Below are positions 1 to 9,463 of a stretch of 64,000 bases of DNA, in pieces (within the stretch, counting starts at the first letter, position 1; every line of letters starts with the position of its first letter). The stretch comes from an uncultured Verrucomicrobia subdivision 3 bacterium (GTDB lineage: Bacteria; Verrucomicrobiota; Verrucomicrobiia; Limisphaerales; UBA11358), in NCBI GenBank assembly GCA_903850425.1, contig CAINLR010000176.1, positions 62,001 to 126,000 on the forward strand, in the 5' to 3' direction. The position numbers were made by a program, and so were the translations under genes. A model generated the notes under the pieces. The model ran no database searches. It saw only the letters and a list, made by a program, of their open reading frames with translations, and was not told where the DNA came from.

Positions 1-340
1 CGATCACTTCGGGCGAGACCGGGTCGAGGAACATCTCGGCGACCGACTCCCACGGGGCCGTGGATTCAGGCGGCACGGGCTTTCTTGCATTCACGCTCAC
101 CCGGCTGTGCGAGATGATCTCCAGCCGGTTGTGGATTTCCTGAATGGCAAAAAAGCAGAGCGAGTTCCCAAAATAATCCACGCGGGCCTTGCGCAGCGTA
201 GGTTCGGGAAAAATCTGGAGCGAAAAATTCTCCCGCGCTTGCGTCGCCGAGGCGCGCGGTTCCAGTCGGGCGACGTGATGCGACACCGACACCGGCGCGG
301 CGTATTCGTAAAGCGTGCGATGGGTGATGTGGTAATTCAT
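1..340 (-). CDS. Transglutaminase-like protein, N-terminal part (cut by window edge)
   Basis: The frame begins with ATG at 340, which overlaps the TGA of the upstream gene (ATGA), and stays open to base 1. The visible 113 residues begin MNYHITHRTLYEYAAPVSVS and continue with HHVARLEPRASATQ. This is the usual start of bacterial transglutaminase-like proteins (Bact_transglu_N beta domain: 'Y.y..pv..s.h..rl.Pr'). The catalytic Cys-His-Asp core would lie left of the window and cannot be checked. It is the fifth gene of the ATP-grasp/alpha-E/transglutaminase operon and a second, shorter transglutaminase beside the 1139-aa one. Translational coupling to the 904-aa gene is likely from the 4-base overlap. 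Confidence 0.85.
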   Translation of the reverse strand, partial: MNYHITHRTLYEYAAPVSVSHHVARLEPRASATQARENFSLQIFPEPTLRKARVDYFGNSLCFFAIQEIHNRLEIISHSRVSVNARKPVPPESTAPWESVAEMFLDPVSPEVI

Positions 341-3051
341 GGCGCATCCCCCCGACCGGTTCTTGAGATTGTCGAGTGCGCGAAATAGCTGGCGGCGATG
401 GCATCGGACAATTGCGGCAGCGCGCGCAAGGTTGCCTGAATGGCGTTGGCAATGCCCGAGTCCGGCCACTCTGCCGCCGGCCCCGCCAGCTCCCGCGCAT
501 CGGACTTTTCCAACTGCAACAGCGCATTGAGCAGGATCATCTTCCCCGCCCCGGCGGCGTCACCGCGTTCTTTCGGCAGTCGGTCAAAATGTTTTACGAG
601 TTGCTTGATTTGAAACAAAACCGAGCGTGGATTTTTTTCGTCGAGCAGCACCAGGTCGAACACGGCCGGCACCGTTGGCAGCAAATTATAACGCGAACGA
701 AACGTGATGCTGCTGTCCACCACTTCGAGGACGGCTTCGAGCAGACTGGGGTTTTCCGCGTCGGGCGAGCGCAGCGTCGCGTCCAGCAGCGTGCAAAGAT
801 ACATGGCGCGTTCGAGGCGCAAACCGATGTCGAGAAAACGCCACGCTTGCGCGCGCGTCATGTTCTCGCGCGCCAGTCCCTGAAACGCCGCGAGACCGAG
901 CAACGTCTGGTTCAGCACGCCCACGGCATCACCCGCGAGCATCACCCGGTGTGGCTGCGCCGCCCTCGTCCCAGCGGGTGAGCGTGACGCCCCGTCGCTC
1001 CGGCCAGTTTCAGGTGCCTGCGACGAGGGCGTCGCGGTCAGGCTCGGCACCGAGGCGTCGCCGCCACTGAGCCGGTCGTCAATCTGGCTCAACACGCGCC
1101 ACATATCATTCGACGTGCGGTCGCGCACGAGCATCGCCAGCCGCTGCAATTGTTCCGCCGTGTGCCGCAAACTGCCCGCTCGTTCCGGGTCGAAAATGGC
1201 CGCGATCAATTCCGCCTCGAGCGCCTCGGCGTTCCGCCATAACTCCCGCTTCGCGGAAATGCCCGGCAACTGTCCCTGCATTTCGAGCGTTTCCAAGAGC
1301 GGCGCAATCAGCGGCTTGGCGCCGCCCGTGCGCTCGGGATTGAAGCGGAGCAGGGCACAGCGCAACAATCGTGACGTGGCGTCGGCACGCTCCGAGTAGC
1401 GGCCGAGCCAGAAAAAATTATCCGCCAGGCGCGACGGCAGGTTGTTTCCTGTGCGCCGCAGCTCGACACTTTGACTGGTGCCGTGAAGCAGCGTCACTTC
1501 TTCCACGGGCGTGGCGGAGGGAATCCAGGCGTCCTTGCTGCTGCCGCCGCGCTGCATGGAAATAAAACTGTTGCGGTGATCGGGTGCCACGCGCACCAGG
1601 CCGCCGGGCATCACGCGATAACTTCCATTACCGTCGGACACCAGAAAGACGCGGAGGCTGACCGGCTGCGCCACGAGCGAATTTTGGGCCCACGATGGCG
1701 CGGTGGAAAGTTCCACGCGCTCCTGCGCCACGAAGAGATCCGGATCAAATTCAATCCGGCGTTTCAATTCCTCGCGCTCGGCGTCGGCAATTTTCAGGTG
1801 CGTGCGAAACGCCGGTTTCACCACCAGTTCGTCGAGATTCTTGAGGACATGTTCGCGGGCGGCTTTCTGTCCGCACCACCACGTTGCGACGGACGGCAGT
1901 TTTAAAGGCTCGTTCAGCAGATGCCGGCACAATTCGGGCAGGAACGCCATGAACGCGGGGCTTTGCACCAGGCCGCTGCCGAGCGCATTGCTGACGACCA
2001 CATTGCCCGCGCGCACCACCTCGACCAGGCCCGGCACGCCGAGAATGGAATCGTTGCGCAATTCCAGCGGGTCGCAAAAATCATCGTCCACGCGGCGCAA
2101 GATCACGTCCACCCGCTCGAGGCCGCTCAAGGTTTTCAGAAAAACGTGGTTGTCGCGCACCGTCAAATCCTGGCCCTCGACGAGCATGTAGCCGAGGTAA
2201 CGCGCGAGATACGCCTGCTCAAAATAGGTTTCGTTGTGCGGGCCGGGCGTGAGCATGACGACGCGCGCCTTGTCGGCCTGTTGCGGCGCGAGTTGCGCGA
2301 GCGAGGCCTGCGTCGTGCGGAAAAATCCGGCGAGGCGATGCACGTGATTGTCGCGAAACGATTCGGGCAGGATGCGCGACGTGACCAACCGGTTGGCCAG
2401 CGCGTAGCCCGCCCCCGTCGGAATCTGGGTGCGATCGGAAACCACCCACCAGCGGCCGTCGGAGGAGCGCGAGAGATCAGCGGCGTAAAGGTGCAGGTAA
2501 TTTTCGCCGGGCACCCGGATGCCGTGGCAGGGCCGCAGAAAATCCGGCTGGCCAAAAACCAGCGCCGGTGAAAGCCAGCGCGAACGGATGAGTTCCTGCG
2601 CGCCGTAGCAGTCGGCGAGAATTTTGTTCAGCAACGTCGCGCGCTGGATCAATCCGGCTTCGAGTTTCTGCCAGGCTTCTGGCGCGATGACCAGGGGGAT
2701 CGGGTCCAGTCGCCACGGACGTTCCATGCCGTGCGGGTCACCATAGACGTTGTAAGTGATGCCGTGTTCGTGGACAAAACGCTGGCACGCCTCCGCGCGC
2801 CGCGCCAGTTCGGTTGCCCCCAACTCCTCCAGATCGCCGAGCAGTTTTGCGTAATGCGGAAAGATTTCTCCAGCCGGCGCGAGCAGTTCATCGAACGCGC
2901 CGGCACTGCGTTTATAGCCGGACAACAGGCCGACGGGCGTCGCCTTTTGGGCAAAGCTGGTGTCGTCCGTCGCGGATTGAGATTGCGATTGAATCATCGG
3001 CGGCGTGGAATCTAAACGTGGATCGGCTCTTTTGCCAGTCCCGTCAGACAT
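337..3051 (-). CDS. Circularly permuted ATP-grasp / alpha-E domain fusion protein
   Basis: A 904-residue fusion. Residues about 30-520 are a circularly permuted type 2 ATP-grasp (DUF404/DUF407 type): 'YNVYGDPHGMERPWRLDPIP', 'VMLTPGPHNETYFEQAYLAR' and 'ILGVPGLVEVVRAGNVVVSN' are typical blocks. Residues about 540-900 are an alpha-E (DUF403) helical domain beginning 'LADNFFWLGRYSERADATSR'. Family knowledge predicts ATP-dependent amide or peptide ligation for the ATP-grasp, with alpha-E as a partner; the substrate is unknown. It overlaps the upstream DUF2126 gene by 8 bases and the next transglutaminase by 4, so co-translation is likely. In the same operon the two domains also occur as separate proteins. 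A linker of low complexity (about 690-720) sits inside the alpha-E part. Family assignment is secure; the biochemical role is inferred. Confidence 0.93.
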   Translation of the reverse strand: MSDGTGKRADPRLDSTPPMIQSQSQSATDDTSFAQKATPVGLLSGYKRSAGAFDELLAPAGEIFPHYAKLLGDLEELGATELARRAEACQRFVHEHGITYNVYGDPHGMERPWRLDPIPLVIAPEAWQKLEAGLIQRATLLNKILADCYGAQELIRSRWLSPALVFGQPDFLRPCHGIRVPGENYLHLYAADLSRSSDGRWWVVSDRTQIPTGAGYALANRLVTSRILPESFRDNHVHRLAGFFRTTQASLAQLAPQQADKARVVMLTPGPHNETYFEQAYLARYLGYMLVEGQDLTVRDNHVFLKTLSGLERVDVILRRVDDDFCDPLELRNDSILGVPGLVEVVRAGNVVVSNALGSGLVQSPAFMAFLPELCRHLLNEPLKLPSVATWWCGQKAAREHVLKNLDELVVKPAFRTHLKIADAEREELKRRIEFDPDLFVAQERVELSTAPSWAQNSLVAQPVSLRVFLVSDGNGSYRVMPGGLVRVAPDHRNSFISMQRGGSSKDAWIPSATPVEEVTLLHGTSQSVELRRTGNNLPSRLADNFFWLGRYSERADATSRLLRCALLRFNPERTGGAKPLIAPLLETLEMQGQLPGISAKRELWRNAEALEAELIAAIFDPERAGSLRHTAEQLQRLAMLVRDRTSNDMWRVLSQIDDRLSGGDASVPSLTATPSSQAPETGRSDGASRSPAGTRAAQPHRVMLAGDAVGVLNQTLLGLAAFQGLARENMTRAQAWRFLDIGLRLERAMYLCTLLDATLRSPDAENPSLLEAVLEVVDSSITFRSRYNLLPTVPAVFDLVLLDEKNPRSVLFQIKQLVKHFDRLPKERGDAAGAGKMILLNALLQLEKSDARELAGPAAEWPDSGIANAIQATLRALPQLSDAIAASYFAHSTISRTGRGDAP

Positions 3052-6000
3052 TGCGCAGGTCGAGCGTAAACGGGAACTCGCTGTTCACGGTTTCCGGCGG
3101 CGGCGTGAACTTGCCTTGCTGATGGCCGTGGCGGAAAAACCGCGCGAGACGACGCGACTCCGCTTCGTAGGAATTCACCGGGAACGTGTCGTAACTGCGG
3201 CCGCCGGGATGCGCGACATTGTAGGTGCAGCCGCCGAGCGAACGCTGGTTCCAAGTGTCGTAAAGATCAAAGCGCAGCGGCGCGTGTGATTTGATGGTCG
3301 GTTGCAAACAGATCGGCGGTTGCCACGCGCGATAGCGCACGCCCGCCACGCCTTCACCGTTCGTGCCGGTGGGATGCAGCGGCACGCGATGGCCGTTGCA
3401 GGTGATGGCAAAGCGATCGCCCGCGAGGCCGTTCGCCTTGATTTGCAAACGTTCCACCGAGCTGTCCACGTAACGCACCGTGCCACCGCCGCCGGGTTCC
3501 TCGCCGAGGACGTGCCACGGTTCGAGCGCGGTGCGGAGTTCGATCTGCAAATCGCGTTGTTCCAGATCGCCGATGCGCGGGAAGCGAAATTCAAAATGCG
3601 GCGCGAACCATTCGGCTTCGAACGGATATCCCGATTCGCGGAGATCATTGATGACATCTTTGAAATCGGTTTGGCAAAAATGCGGCAGCATCCAGCGGTC
3701 GTGAATGTCCGTGCCCCAGCGCACGAGATTGTTTTTGTAAGGCTCCTTCCAAAATTTCGAGACAAGACCGCGCAACAACAGGTGCTGCGCGAGGCTCATG
3801 CGCGCGTCCGGCGGCATTTCAAAGGCGCGCATCTCGACGAGGCCGAGGCGGCCGGTGCTGCTTTCCGGCGCGTAAAGTTTATCAATCGAAAACTCGGCGC
3901 GATGCGTGTTGCCGCTGGAATCAATCAGCAGATTTCGGAACAGCCGGTCCACGAGCCACGGCGGCGTCTGCCCGAAGGTGCCGACTTGCTTGTCCATCTC
4001 CTTGAAAGCGACATCGAGTTCGTAAAGAGAATCGTTGCGCGCCTCGTCAATGCGCGGCGCCTGCGACGTCGGGCCGATGAACAGGCCGCTGAACAGCCAA
4101 CTCAACGACGGATGGTTCTGCCAATACGTCAGCAGGGAGCGCAGCAAATCGGGCCGGCGCAGCACCGGTGAGTCCGTCGGCGTTTCGCCGCCGATGATGA
4201 TGTGGTTGCCGCCGCCGGTGCCGGTGTGGCGACCGTCCACCATGAATTTTTCCGTGCCAAGCCGCGTCTGCCGCGCTTCTTCATAGACCGTGGTCGTGCG
4301 CTCAACAAGTTCTTCCCACGTTTTGCTCGGGTGCATGTTCACCTCGATCACGCCGGGGTCGGGCGTAACGGCGAGCTTGTTCAGACGCGGATCTTTCGGC
4401 GGCGTTTCGCCTTCGATGACGACGGGCAAACCGGTTTCGGCGGCGCTCGTTTCGATGCCCGCAATGAGGTCGAGGTAATCTTCAGCCTTTTCTACGGGTG
4501 GCATGAAGACGTGCAGGCGGCCTTCGCGCGGCTGCACACAGAGAGCCGTGCGAATGATCCAAGGCGCGCTCTCGCCTGGGGCGGGACGGCGATTGGGATT
4601 TTCGTCTGGCTTCTCGAGTTGTTGGGCGCGCTGGCCTGGTCCGTAACCGGGCGGCACCGGCGCATTGCGTCGGCTCACGACTTGTTGCCGATACGGAAAT
4701 TCTTTCGGCAACTCCGGCAAATTGGGTTCCGACGGATCTTGTGGGCGCAGCCATGGAAAATCCTTTTCGGCCACCCACGGCACGGAATCGAGCGGCAAAC
4801 GCAGGCCCATTGCGGAATCACCGGGAATCAGCCACAGCGTGTCGTCGTCGCGCAAAAACCAATTGCCGGAAACCCAGCCGTGTTGCTGGCCGAGGGACGC
4901 GCGTTTGATCGGCAGTGTGTAGCCGACGACCGAGCCGAGTCCCTGCTGGAAAATTCGCGCGATGCGTTCGCGCTCCAGCTTGTCCTTGAGATTGGATTTT
5001 TCCGGCGAAACATTCGTCGGAAAACGCCGCTCTTTCCAAGTGTAATAAAAGGCGTCCTCGTAAGCGGGAATGAGATGTTCGGGGTTTACGCCAATCGTTT
5101 TTGCGAGCCGGGTCGCGAGTTCTTTCGCTTCCTTCGGGCCGTGACCGTAGTCCTTCGATTCATCGGCGATGAGCGAATCATCTTTCCAGACCGGCACGCC
5201 GTCCTTGCGCCAATACGCAGCGAGCGCGTAACGCGGCAGCGGTTCGCCCGGATACCATTTGCCCTGGCCGTAATGCAGCAGTGCGCCGGGTGCGAATTTA
5301 TTCCGCAACCGCCGGATGAGTTCGCCGGAGAGAATGCGCTTCTTCTGCGACATCGCGGTGAAATTCCATTCAGGTCCATCGGGATCATCCACGGAAACGA
5401 ACGTTGGTTCGCCGCCCATCGTGAGACGCACGTCGCCTGCTTTCAAATCAACATCGATCGCGTGGCCGAGCTTCTCGATGTCCGCCCATTGCTCCTCGGT
5501 ATAAGGCTTGGTGACGCGCGGCGATTCATAGACGCGCTTGACGGTCATCTCGAATTCAAACTCCGTTTCGCACTCGTCCACACCGCCGCTGATCGGCGCG
5601 GCGCTGGAAGGGTCGGGCGTGCAAGCTAGTGGAATATGTCCTTCACCCGCGAGTAAACCGGAGGTGGGATCGAGACCAATCCAGCCCGCACCTGGCAAAT
5701 AAACTTCCGTCCACGCGTGCAGGTCGGTGAAATCCTTTTCCGCGCCGCTCGGGCCGTCGAGTGATTTGACGTCGGGCTTGAGCTGGATCAAATAGCCGCT
5801 GACAAACCGCGCGGCCAGGCCGAAGTGGCGCATCAGTTGCACGAGCAGCCACGCCGAGTCGCGACACGAACCGCTCATCTTCGTGAGCGTTTCCTCCGGC
5901 GTCTGCACGCCGGGTTCGAGGCGAATGGTATATTTGATGTCCTTCCACAGCCGCTGATTGATGGCGACGATGAAATCATTCGTCGGCTGCTTCTCGCTGT

Positions 6001-6463
6001 CGGGCATGGCCAACCGTTCTTGCTTGGTCCGCCGTTTGATTTCGCCGATCAAGTCGCGCCGCAGCTCGGTGAGATACTTTGAGAAATTCGTCGTCAGCCA
6101 GCATTTGCGTTGGAACGGCGCGAGTTCGGTGTCCAGCGAAGGATCATAGGCGAACGGAAATTTCTGCGCGCTCGGCTCCAGGAAGAAGTCAAACGGATTC
6201 AGCACCGCCATTTCCGCGACCAGATCCACTTCGACGCAGAACTCTCGCGTGGGCTTTTCAAAGACGAGGCGGGCCGCGTAATTGGATTGCGGGTCTTGCT
6301 GCCAGTTGATGAAATGCTTTTCGGGGCGAACCTTCAGCGAGTAGCTCAAAATCCGCGTGCGCGAGTGCGGTGCCGGCCGGAGCCGCACGACCTGCGGGCC
6401 GAGGTTGACGAGCCGGTCGTATTTGTAGAGCGTCTTGTGGTGGAGGGCGACGTGGATAGACAT
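3044..6463 (-). CDS. Transglutaminase-like protein with DUF2126 domain
   Basis: 1139 residues. Residues 1-100 are the Bact_transglu_N beta domain ('HHKTLYKYDRLVNLGPQVVRLRP'). The transglutaminase core follows with the complete triad: Cys200 in GSCRDSA, His249 in DLHAW and Asp265 in GLDPTSG. From about residue 335 ('DVRLTMGGEPTFVSVDDPDGPEWN') to the end is DUF2126, a domain almost always fused to this transglutaminase. The predicted activity is a cysteine peptidase or transamidase acting on a peptide product; genome-context work on this cluster suggests it cooperates with the ATP-grasp and alpha-E proteins. No signal peptide is visible, so a cytoplasmic site is expected. It lies third in the operon, 71 bases after the alpha-E gene. 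The intact triad argues for an active enzyme. The substrate cannot be read from sequence. Confidence 0.94.
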   Translation of the reverse strand: MSIHVALHHKTLYKYDRLVNLGPQVVRLRPAPHSRTRILSYSLKVRPEKHFINWQQDPQSNYAARLVFEKPTREFCVEVDLVAEMAVLNPFDFFLEPSAQKFPFAYDPSLDTELAPFQRKCWLTTNFSKYLTELRRDLIGEIKRRTKQERLAMPDSEKQPTNDFIVAINQRLWKDIKYTIRLEPGVQTPEETLTKMSGSCRDSAWLLVQLMRHFGLAARFVSGYLIQLKPDVKSLDGPSGAEKDFTDLHAWTEVYLPGAGWIGLDPTSGLLAGEGHIPLACTPDPSSAAPISGGVDECETEFEFEMTVKRVYESPRVTKPYTEEQWADIEKLGHAIDVDLKAGDVRLTMGGEPTFVSVDDPDGPEWNFTAMSQKKRILSGELIRRLRNKFAPGALLHYGQGKWYPGEPLPRYALAAYWRKDGVPVWKDDSLIADESKDYGHGPKEAKELATRLAKTIGVNPEHLIPAYEDAFYYTWKERRFPTNVSPEKSNLKDKLERERIARIFQQGLGSVVGYTLPIKRASLGQQHGWVSGNWFLRDDDTLWLIPGDSAMGLRLPLDSVPWVAEKDFPWLRPQDPSEPNLPELPKEFPYRQQVVSRRNAPVPPGYGPGQRAQQLEKPDENPNRRPAPGESAPWIIRTALCVQPREGRLHVFMPPVEKAEDYLDLIAGIETSAAETGLPVVIEGETPPKDPRLNKLAVTPDPGVIEVNMHPSKTWEELVERTTTVYEEARQTRLGTEKFMVDGRHTGTGGGNHIIIGGETPTDSPVLRRPDLLRSLLTYWQNHPSLSWLFSGLFIGPTSQAPRIDEARNDSLYELDVAFKEMDKQVGTFGQTPPWLVDRLFRNLLIDSSGNTHRAEFSIDKLYAPESSTGRLGLVEMRAFEMPPDARMSLAQHLLLRGLVSKFWKEPYKNNLVRWGTDIHDRWMLPHFCQTDFKDVINDLRESGYPFEAEWFAPHFEFRFPRIGDLEQRDLQIELRTALEPWHVLGEEPGGGGTVRYVDSSVERLQIKANGLAGDRFAITCNGHRVPLHPTGTNGEGVAGVRYRAWQPPICLQPTIKSHAPLRFDLYDTWNQRSLGGCTYNVAHPGGRSYDTFPVNSYEAESRRLARFFRHGHQQGKFTPPPETVNSEFPFTLDLRNV

Positions 6464-6534
6464 TGAAAAAAGGGTGAATTATGAATTGTGAATTATGAAG
6501 GAGCCGAGGCGCCAAGCGCGGTAGATTTCATCAT
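6464..6534 (-). repeat. AT-rich inverted-repeat spacer before the DUF2126 gene
   Basis: This 71-base gap in a GC-rich operon is very AT-rich. It repeats GAATTATGAA-like words and carries their complement (TTCATAATTC) at its far side, so a hairpin can form just upstream of the DUF2126 start codon. No Shine-Dalgarno sequence is visible. Confidence 0.5.
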
Positions 6535-7569
6535 TCATAATTCATCCTTCCTACTTTGCTGCTGCTGTTCTTCCTGCTGCACCATGATTTCCTCCTCGAG
6601 GGTGCTAAACGGCTGGAAAATATAGGTGTTGAACATCGCCGCGCCGATGTTGTTTAACTTCAGTTGGATTAAGTCCAGATAGTCGTGCAGACCCGCCTCA
6701 AAAATTTCATCAATCGCGCCGAACTGCAATTCGGCGACCAGTCGGCCCGCCAGCTTTTCCGCGTCGTTGCAAAACTTGCCTTCGGCCACGCCGGAAATCC
6801 GCCGCAGCGCAAAGTTGAGATCGGTGACACAGAACCGGACGGAACGCGGAAAGTCCTCGTTCAACAACAGAAATTCGGCCACGAGCCGCGGGTTGACATC
6901 CGCGCCGTGGATGGATTTGTAAGCATCCCAGCCGCTGCAGGAGCGCAGGATGGCCGACCATTCCAGCACGTCCGTCTGATTGACGGCTGTGGGCAAGCCT
7001 TTTTCTGGAAGCGATTTGTATCGCAGGTCGAGAATCCGCGACGTTTTGTCAGCGCGCTCGATGAATTTGCCGACCTGCGCGAACCACCAGCCTTCATTGT
7101 GAATCATCGTGGCGTAGATGATCCCGATGATGTGGAGCGACGAGGCCTTGATCTGCTGGAAAAAATCGCTCGGGCTGTCTTTCCAAACCTGCCGCGCGGT
7201 CGGGGTGCGCGCGAACCAGTAAAGCCGGTTCAATTCCTCCCACAGCTCTAGTGTGATTTGATCGCGCACCATGCGGGCATTTTCGCGCGCCTGAAAAATC
7301 GAGGAGACGATGGAGTTCGGATTCTCCACTTGGAACACGAGAAATTCCGTGACTGCGTGGCCGGTGGCGTGCGGGTGCAATTTGAAGAACCCTTCCTCGT
7401 CCCCGGTCGCCTGCACGATGGGGAGCCAGTAGTCGGCGAGTCCTTTTTCATCCAGGTGACGGATGTCGAGCAACAGTTGCAGGTTCACGTCCACGATGCG
7501 CGCGATATTTTCGGCGCGCTCGATGTAACGAGCCATCCAGTAGAGTGAGTGAGCGACACGGCTTAGCAT
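6535..7569 (-). CDS. Alpha-E domain-containing protein (DUF403)
   Basis: A 344-residue stand-alone alpha-E protein. The N-terminus 'MLSRVAHSLYWMARYIERAENIARIVDVN' is the family signature, followed by 'YWLPIVQATGDEEGFFKLH' and 'SIHGADVNPRLVAEFLLLNEDFPRS'. The length is normal for the family (about 310-350). The protein is predicted all-helical and cytoplasmic. Alpha-E genes almost always sit beside circularly permuted ATP-grasp and transglutaminase genes, as here, and are thought to help in ATP-dependent peptide bond formation or modification; this is context-based knowledge, not a demonstrated reaction. It is the second gene of the operon. The Gln-rich C-terminal tail ('EEIMVQQEEQQQQ') is probably disordered. 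Confidence 0.94.
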   Translation of the reverse strand: MLSRVAHSLYWMARYIERAENIARIVDVNLQLLLDIRHLDEKGLADYWLPIVQATGDEEGFFKLHPHATGHAVTEFLVFQVENPNSIVSSIFQARENARMVRDQITLELWEELNRLYWFARTPTARQVWKDSPSDFFQQIKASSLHIIGIIYATMIHNEGWWFAQVGKFIERADKTSRILDLRYKSLPEKGLPTAVNQTDVLEWSAILRSCSGWDAYKSIHGADVNPRLVAEFLLLNEDFPRSVRFCVTDLNFALRRISGVAEGKFCNDAEKLAGRLVAELQFGAIDEIFEAGLHDYLDLIQLKLNNIGAAMFNTYIFQPFSTLEEEIMVQQEEQQQQSRKDEL

Positions 7570-7668
7570 GATAATGATGAATAATAAATGATGAATGACG
7601 AACGGTTTAACGGATGCGGCGGGTGAAGTGAAAATTCATCATTCATTATTTTTCCTTCATCCTTTCTT
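7570..7668 (-). repeat. AT-rich repeat spacer before the alpha-E gene
   Basis: AATGATGAAT occurs directly twice (7573-7582 and 7587-7596) and inverted once (7634-7643), so the transcript could fold into a hairpin between the ATP-grasp and alpha-E genes. The rest is A/T-rich with no coding potential. Confidence 0.5.
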
Positions 7669-9105
7669 TTATTCATCTCCATAAAGCACCCAGGTGTCTT
7701 TGCTGCCGCCGCCCTGCGACGAGTTGACCACGAGCGATCCCTTGCGCAACGCGACGCGCGTAAGGCCGCCGGGAATGATGCTGATGCGTTCGCCGGATAG
7801 GACGAACGGTCGCAAGTCCACATGGCGACCGTCAAAATTATCGTCGCAATAAGTCGGATGCTGCGAGAGAAAAATCATCGGCTGGGCGATGTAATTACGC
7901 GGGTCGGCAATGATGAGGCTGCGGAACTTCTCAATTTCTTCGGTGGACGCTTTCGGTCCCATCAACATGCCATAGCCGCCGGATTCATTGGCCGCCTTGA
8001 CCACCAGCTTGGGCAGGTTTTCCAGAATGTATTTGAGATCCTTTTCCTCACTGGCGAGATATGTCGGCACGTTCGGCAAAATTGGATCCTGGTCGAGGTA
8101 ATACTTGATCATGCGCGGCACGAAATAATACATCACCTTGTCGTCCGCCAGGCCGGTGCCGATGGAGTTTGCCAGCGACACACTGCCGGCGCGGTAGGCG
8201 TTGATGAGGCCGGGCACGCCGAGCATGGAATCTCGGCGGAACACCGTCGGGTCAATAAAATCATCGTCAATGCGCCGGTAAATGACGTGAACCGGCTGCG
8301 GCCCCTTGGTCGTGCGCATGAAGACGCGGGAGTCGCGCACAAACAAATCGCGGCCTTCCACAATCTCGATGCCCATCTGCCGAGCGAGATAAGTGTGTTC
8401 AAAATAGGCGCTGTTGTAAGCACCCGGCGTCAGCACCACCACCGTCGGATCGGCCACGCCGGCGGGCGCGATGTATTTCAGCGACTTTAAGAGTTCCTGT
8501 GGATAATTATCCACGGGGCGCACGCCGATGTTCTCGAACATGGAGGGAAACGCCCGCTTCAGCGCGCGGCGATTCTCCAGCACATAACTCACGCCGGAAG
8601 GGCAGCGGCCATTGTCTTCCAGCACTAAATAGTTTCCCTGCGCATCGCGGATCAGATCCGTGCCGCAGACGTGGATGTAAATATCCTTGGGCACATTGAA
8701 GTTCACGAACTCGCGCCGGAAATGCCGCGCCGACAGAACGTAAAACTCCGGAATGACCCCGTCCTTCAAGATTTTCTGCTCGTGATAAATGTCGTGCAGA
8801 AAGAGGTTCAGCGCGGTGATGCGTTGCGCCAGTCCGCGTTCAATGTGCTCCCATTCCTTGGCTGGAATGATGCGCGGCAGCAAGTCGAACGGAAAAACTT
8901 TTTCCGCGCCCGCCGCGTCGCCATAGACATTGAACGTGACGCCCTGCCGCAGAAACGCCGTGTCCACCGCCTGCCGCTTGGCCTGGAATTCAGCCGGTGT
9001 CAGGCCCTCAAATAGTTGGTGGAATTTGCTGTAATGCGACCGCACGCCAGTTTGTTCATCCAGCATTTCATCGAACCCGCTGTTTAACTTGTAATCTTTG
9101 AGCAT
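7669..9105 (-). CDS. Circularly permuted type 2 ATP-grasp protein
   Basis: 478 residues, normal for the stand-alone family. Diagnostic blocks include '[26 protein letters not shown]', '[24 protein letters not shown]', '[24 protein letters not shown]', '[14 protein letters not shown]', '[24 protein letters not shown]' and the C-terminal '[24 protein letters not shown]'. The family is predicted to activate a carboxylate with ATP and join it to an amine, making a peptide or amide on an unknown substrate. It is the promoter-proximal gene of the operon: the 357 bases to its right separate it from the divergent DUF1800 gene. A second ATP-grasp copy, fused to alpha-E, lies at 337-3051. The two paralogues share layout but are clearly diverged. 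Confidence 0.95.
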   Translation of the reverse strand: MLKDYKLNSGFDEMLDEQTGVRSHYSKFHQLFEGLTPAEFQAKRQAVDTAFLRQGVTFNVYGDAAGAEKVFPFDLLPRIIPAKEWEHIERGLAQRITALNLFLHDIYHEQKILKDGVIPEFYVLSARHFRREFVNFNVPKDIYIHVCGTDLIRDAQGNYLVLEDNGRCPSGVSYVLENRRALKRAFPSMFENIGVRPVDNYPQELLKSLKYIAPAGVADPTVVVLTPGAYNSAYFEHTYLARQMGIEIVEGRDLFVRDSRVFMRTTKGPQPVHVIYRRIDDDFIDPTVFRRDSMLGVPGLINAYRAGSVSLANSIGTGLADDKVMYYFVPRMIKYYLDQDPILPNVPTYLASEEKDLKYILENLPKLVVKAANESGGYGMLMGPKASTEEIEKFRSLIIADPRNYIAQPMIFLSQHPTYCDDNFDGRHVDLRPFVLSGERISIIPGGLTRVALRKGSLVVNSSQGGGSKDTWVLYGDE

Positions 9106-9463
9106 GGTAACCAGTTGTTTTTTTTACGCCTTGGGCAATTTCCGCCAGTCATTAGTCGCATCTGCCAGTCTTTGCGCGGCTGCATAAAAATCTACAGCCA
9201 GACGCTTGACCCGCTGCCACCGTGCGGTTCCGGCTTATCTGCGGGCACGATTGAACTGCCGCGATGGCTTTGCGTTTGAACATTCAATTCTACAATTAGC
9301 AACCCGCTTGCCGACTTTGCCATTATCACAAACTTTTCCCCAAACACCTAACGGATATATCCGCGGGCGGCTGCGGGTGCGACGCCCGCCACCCATTTCC
9401 AAGCTCGCGGCGGCTGCCAATTGCCTGAAACCTCGGGTCGGGGACATTCGTCTGCTGAATCAT
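9106..9463. other. Divergent intergenic region between ATP-grasp operon and DUF1800 gene
   Basis: The gap holds an 8-T run next to the ATP-grasp start (about 9117-9124) and a perfect 12-base palindrome CGGATATATCCG at 9352-9363, a possible operator. The DUF1800 frame is open upstream to 9206, but that stretch has no family similarity. No RNA gene was recognised. Confidence 0.4.

Noticed and set aside
4202-5629. 475-codon frame on the plus strand
   Set aside because: It is antisense to the transglutaminase-DUF2126 gene, which has an intact catalytic triad; the plus-strand product has no recognisable domain.
9206-9463. Additional 86-residue N-terminus of the DUF1800 protein
   Set aside because: No family similarity, Arg-rich and no signal peptide; the domain begins directly after ATG 9464.
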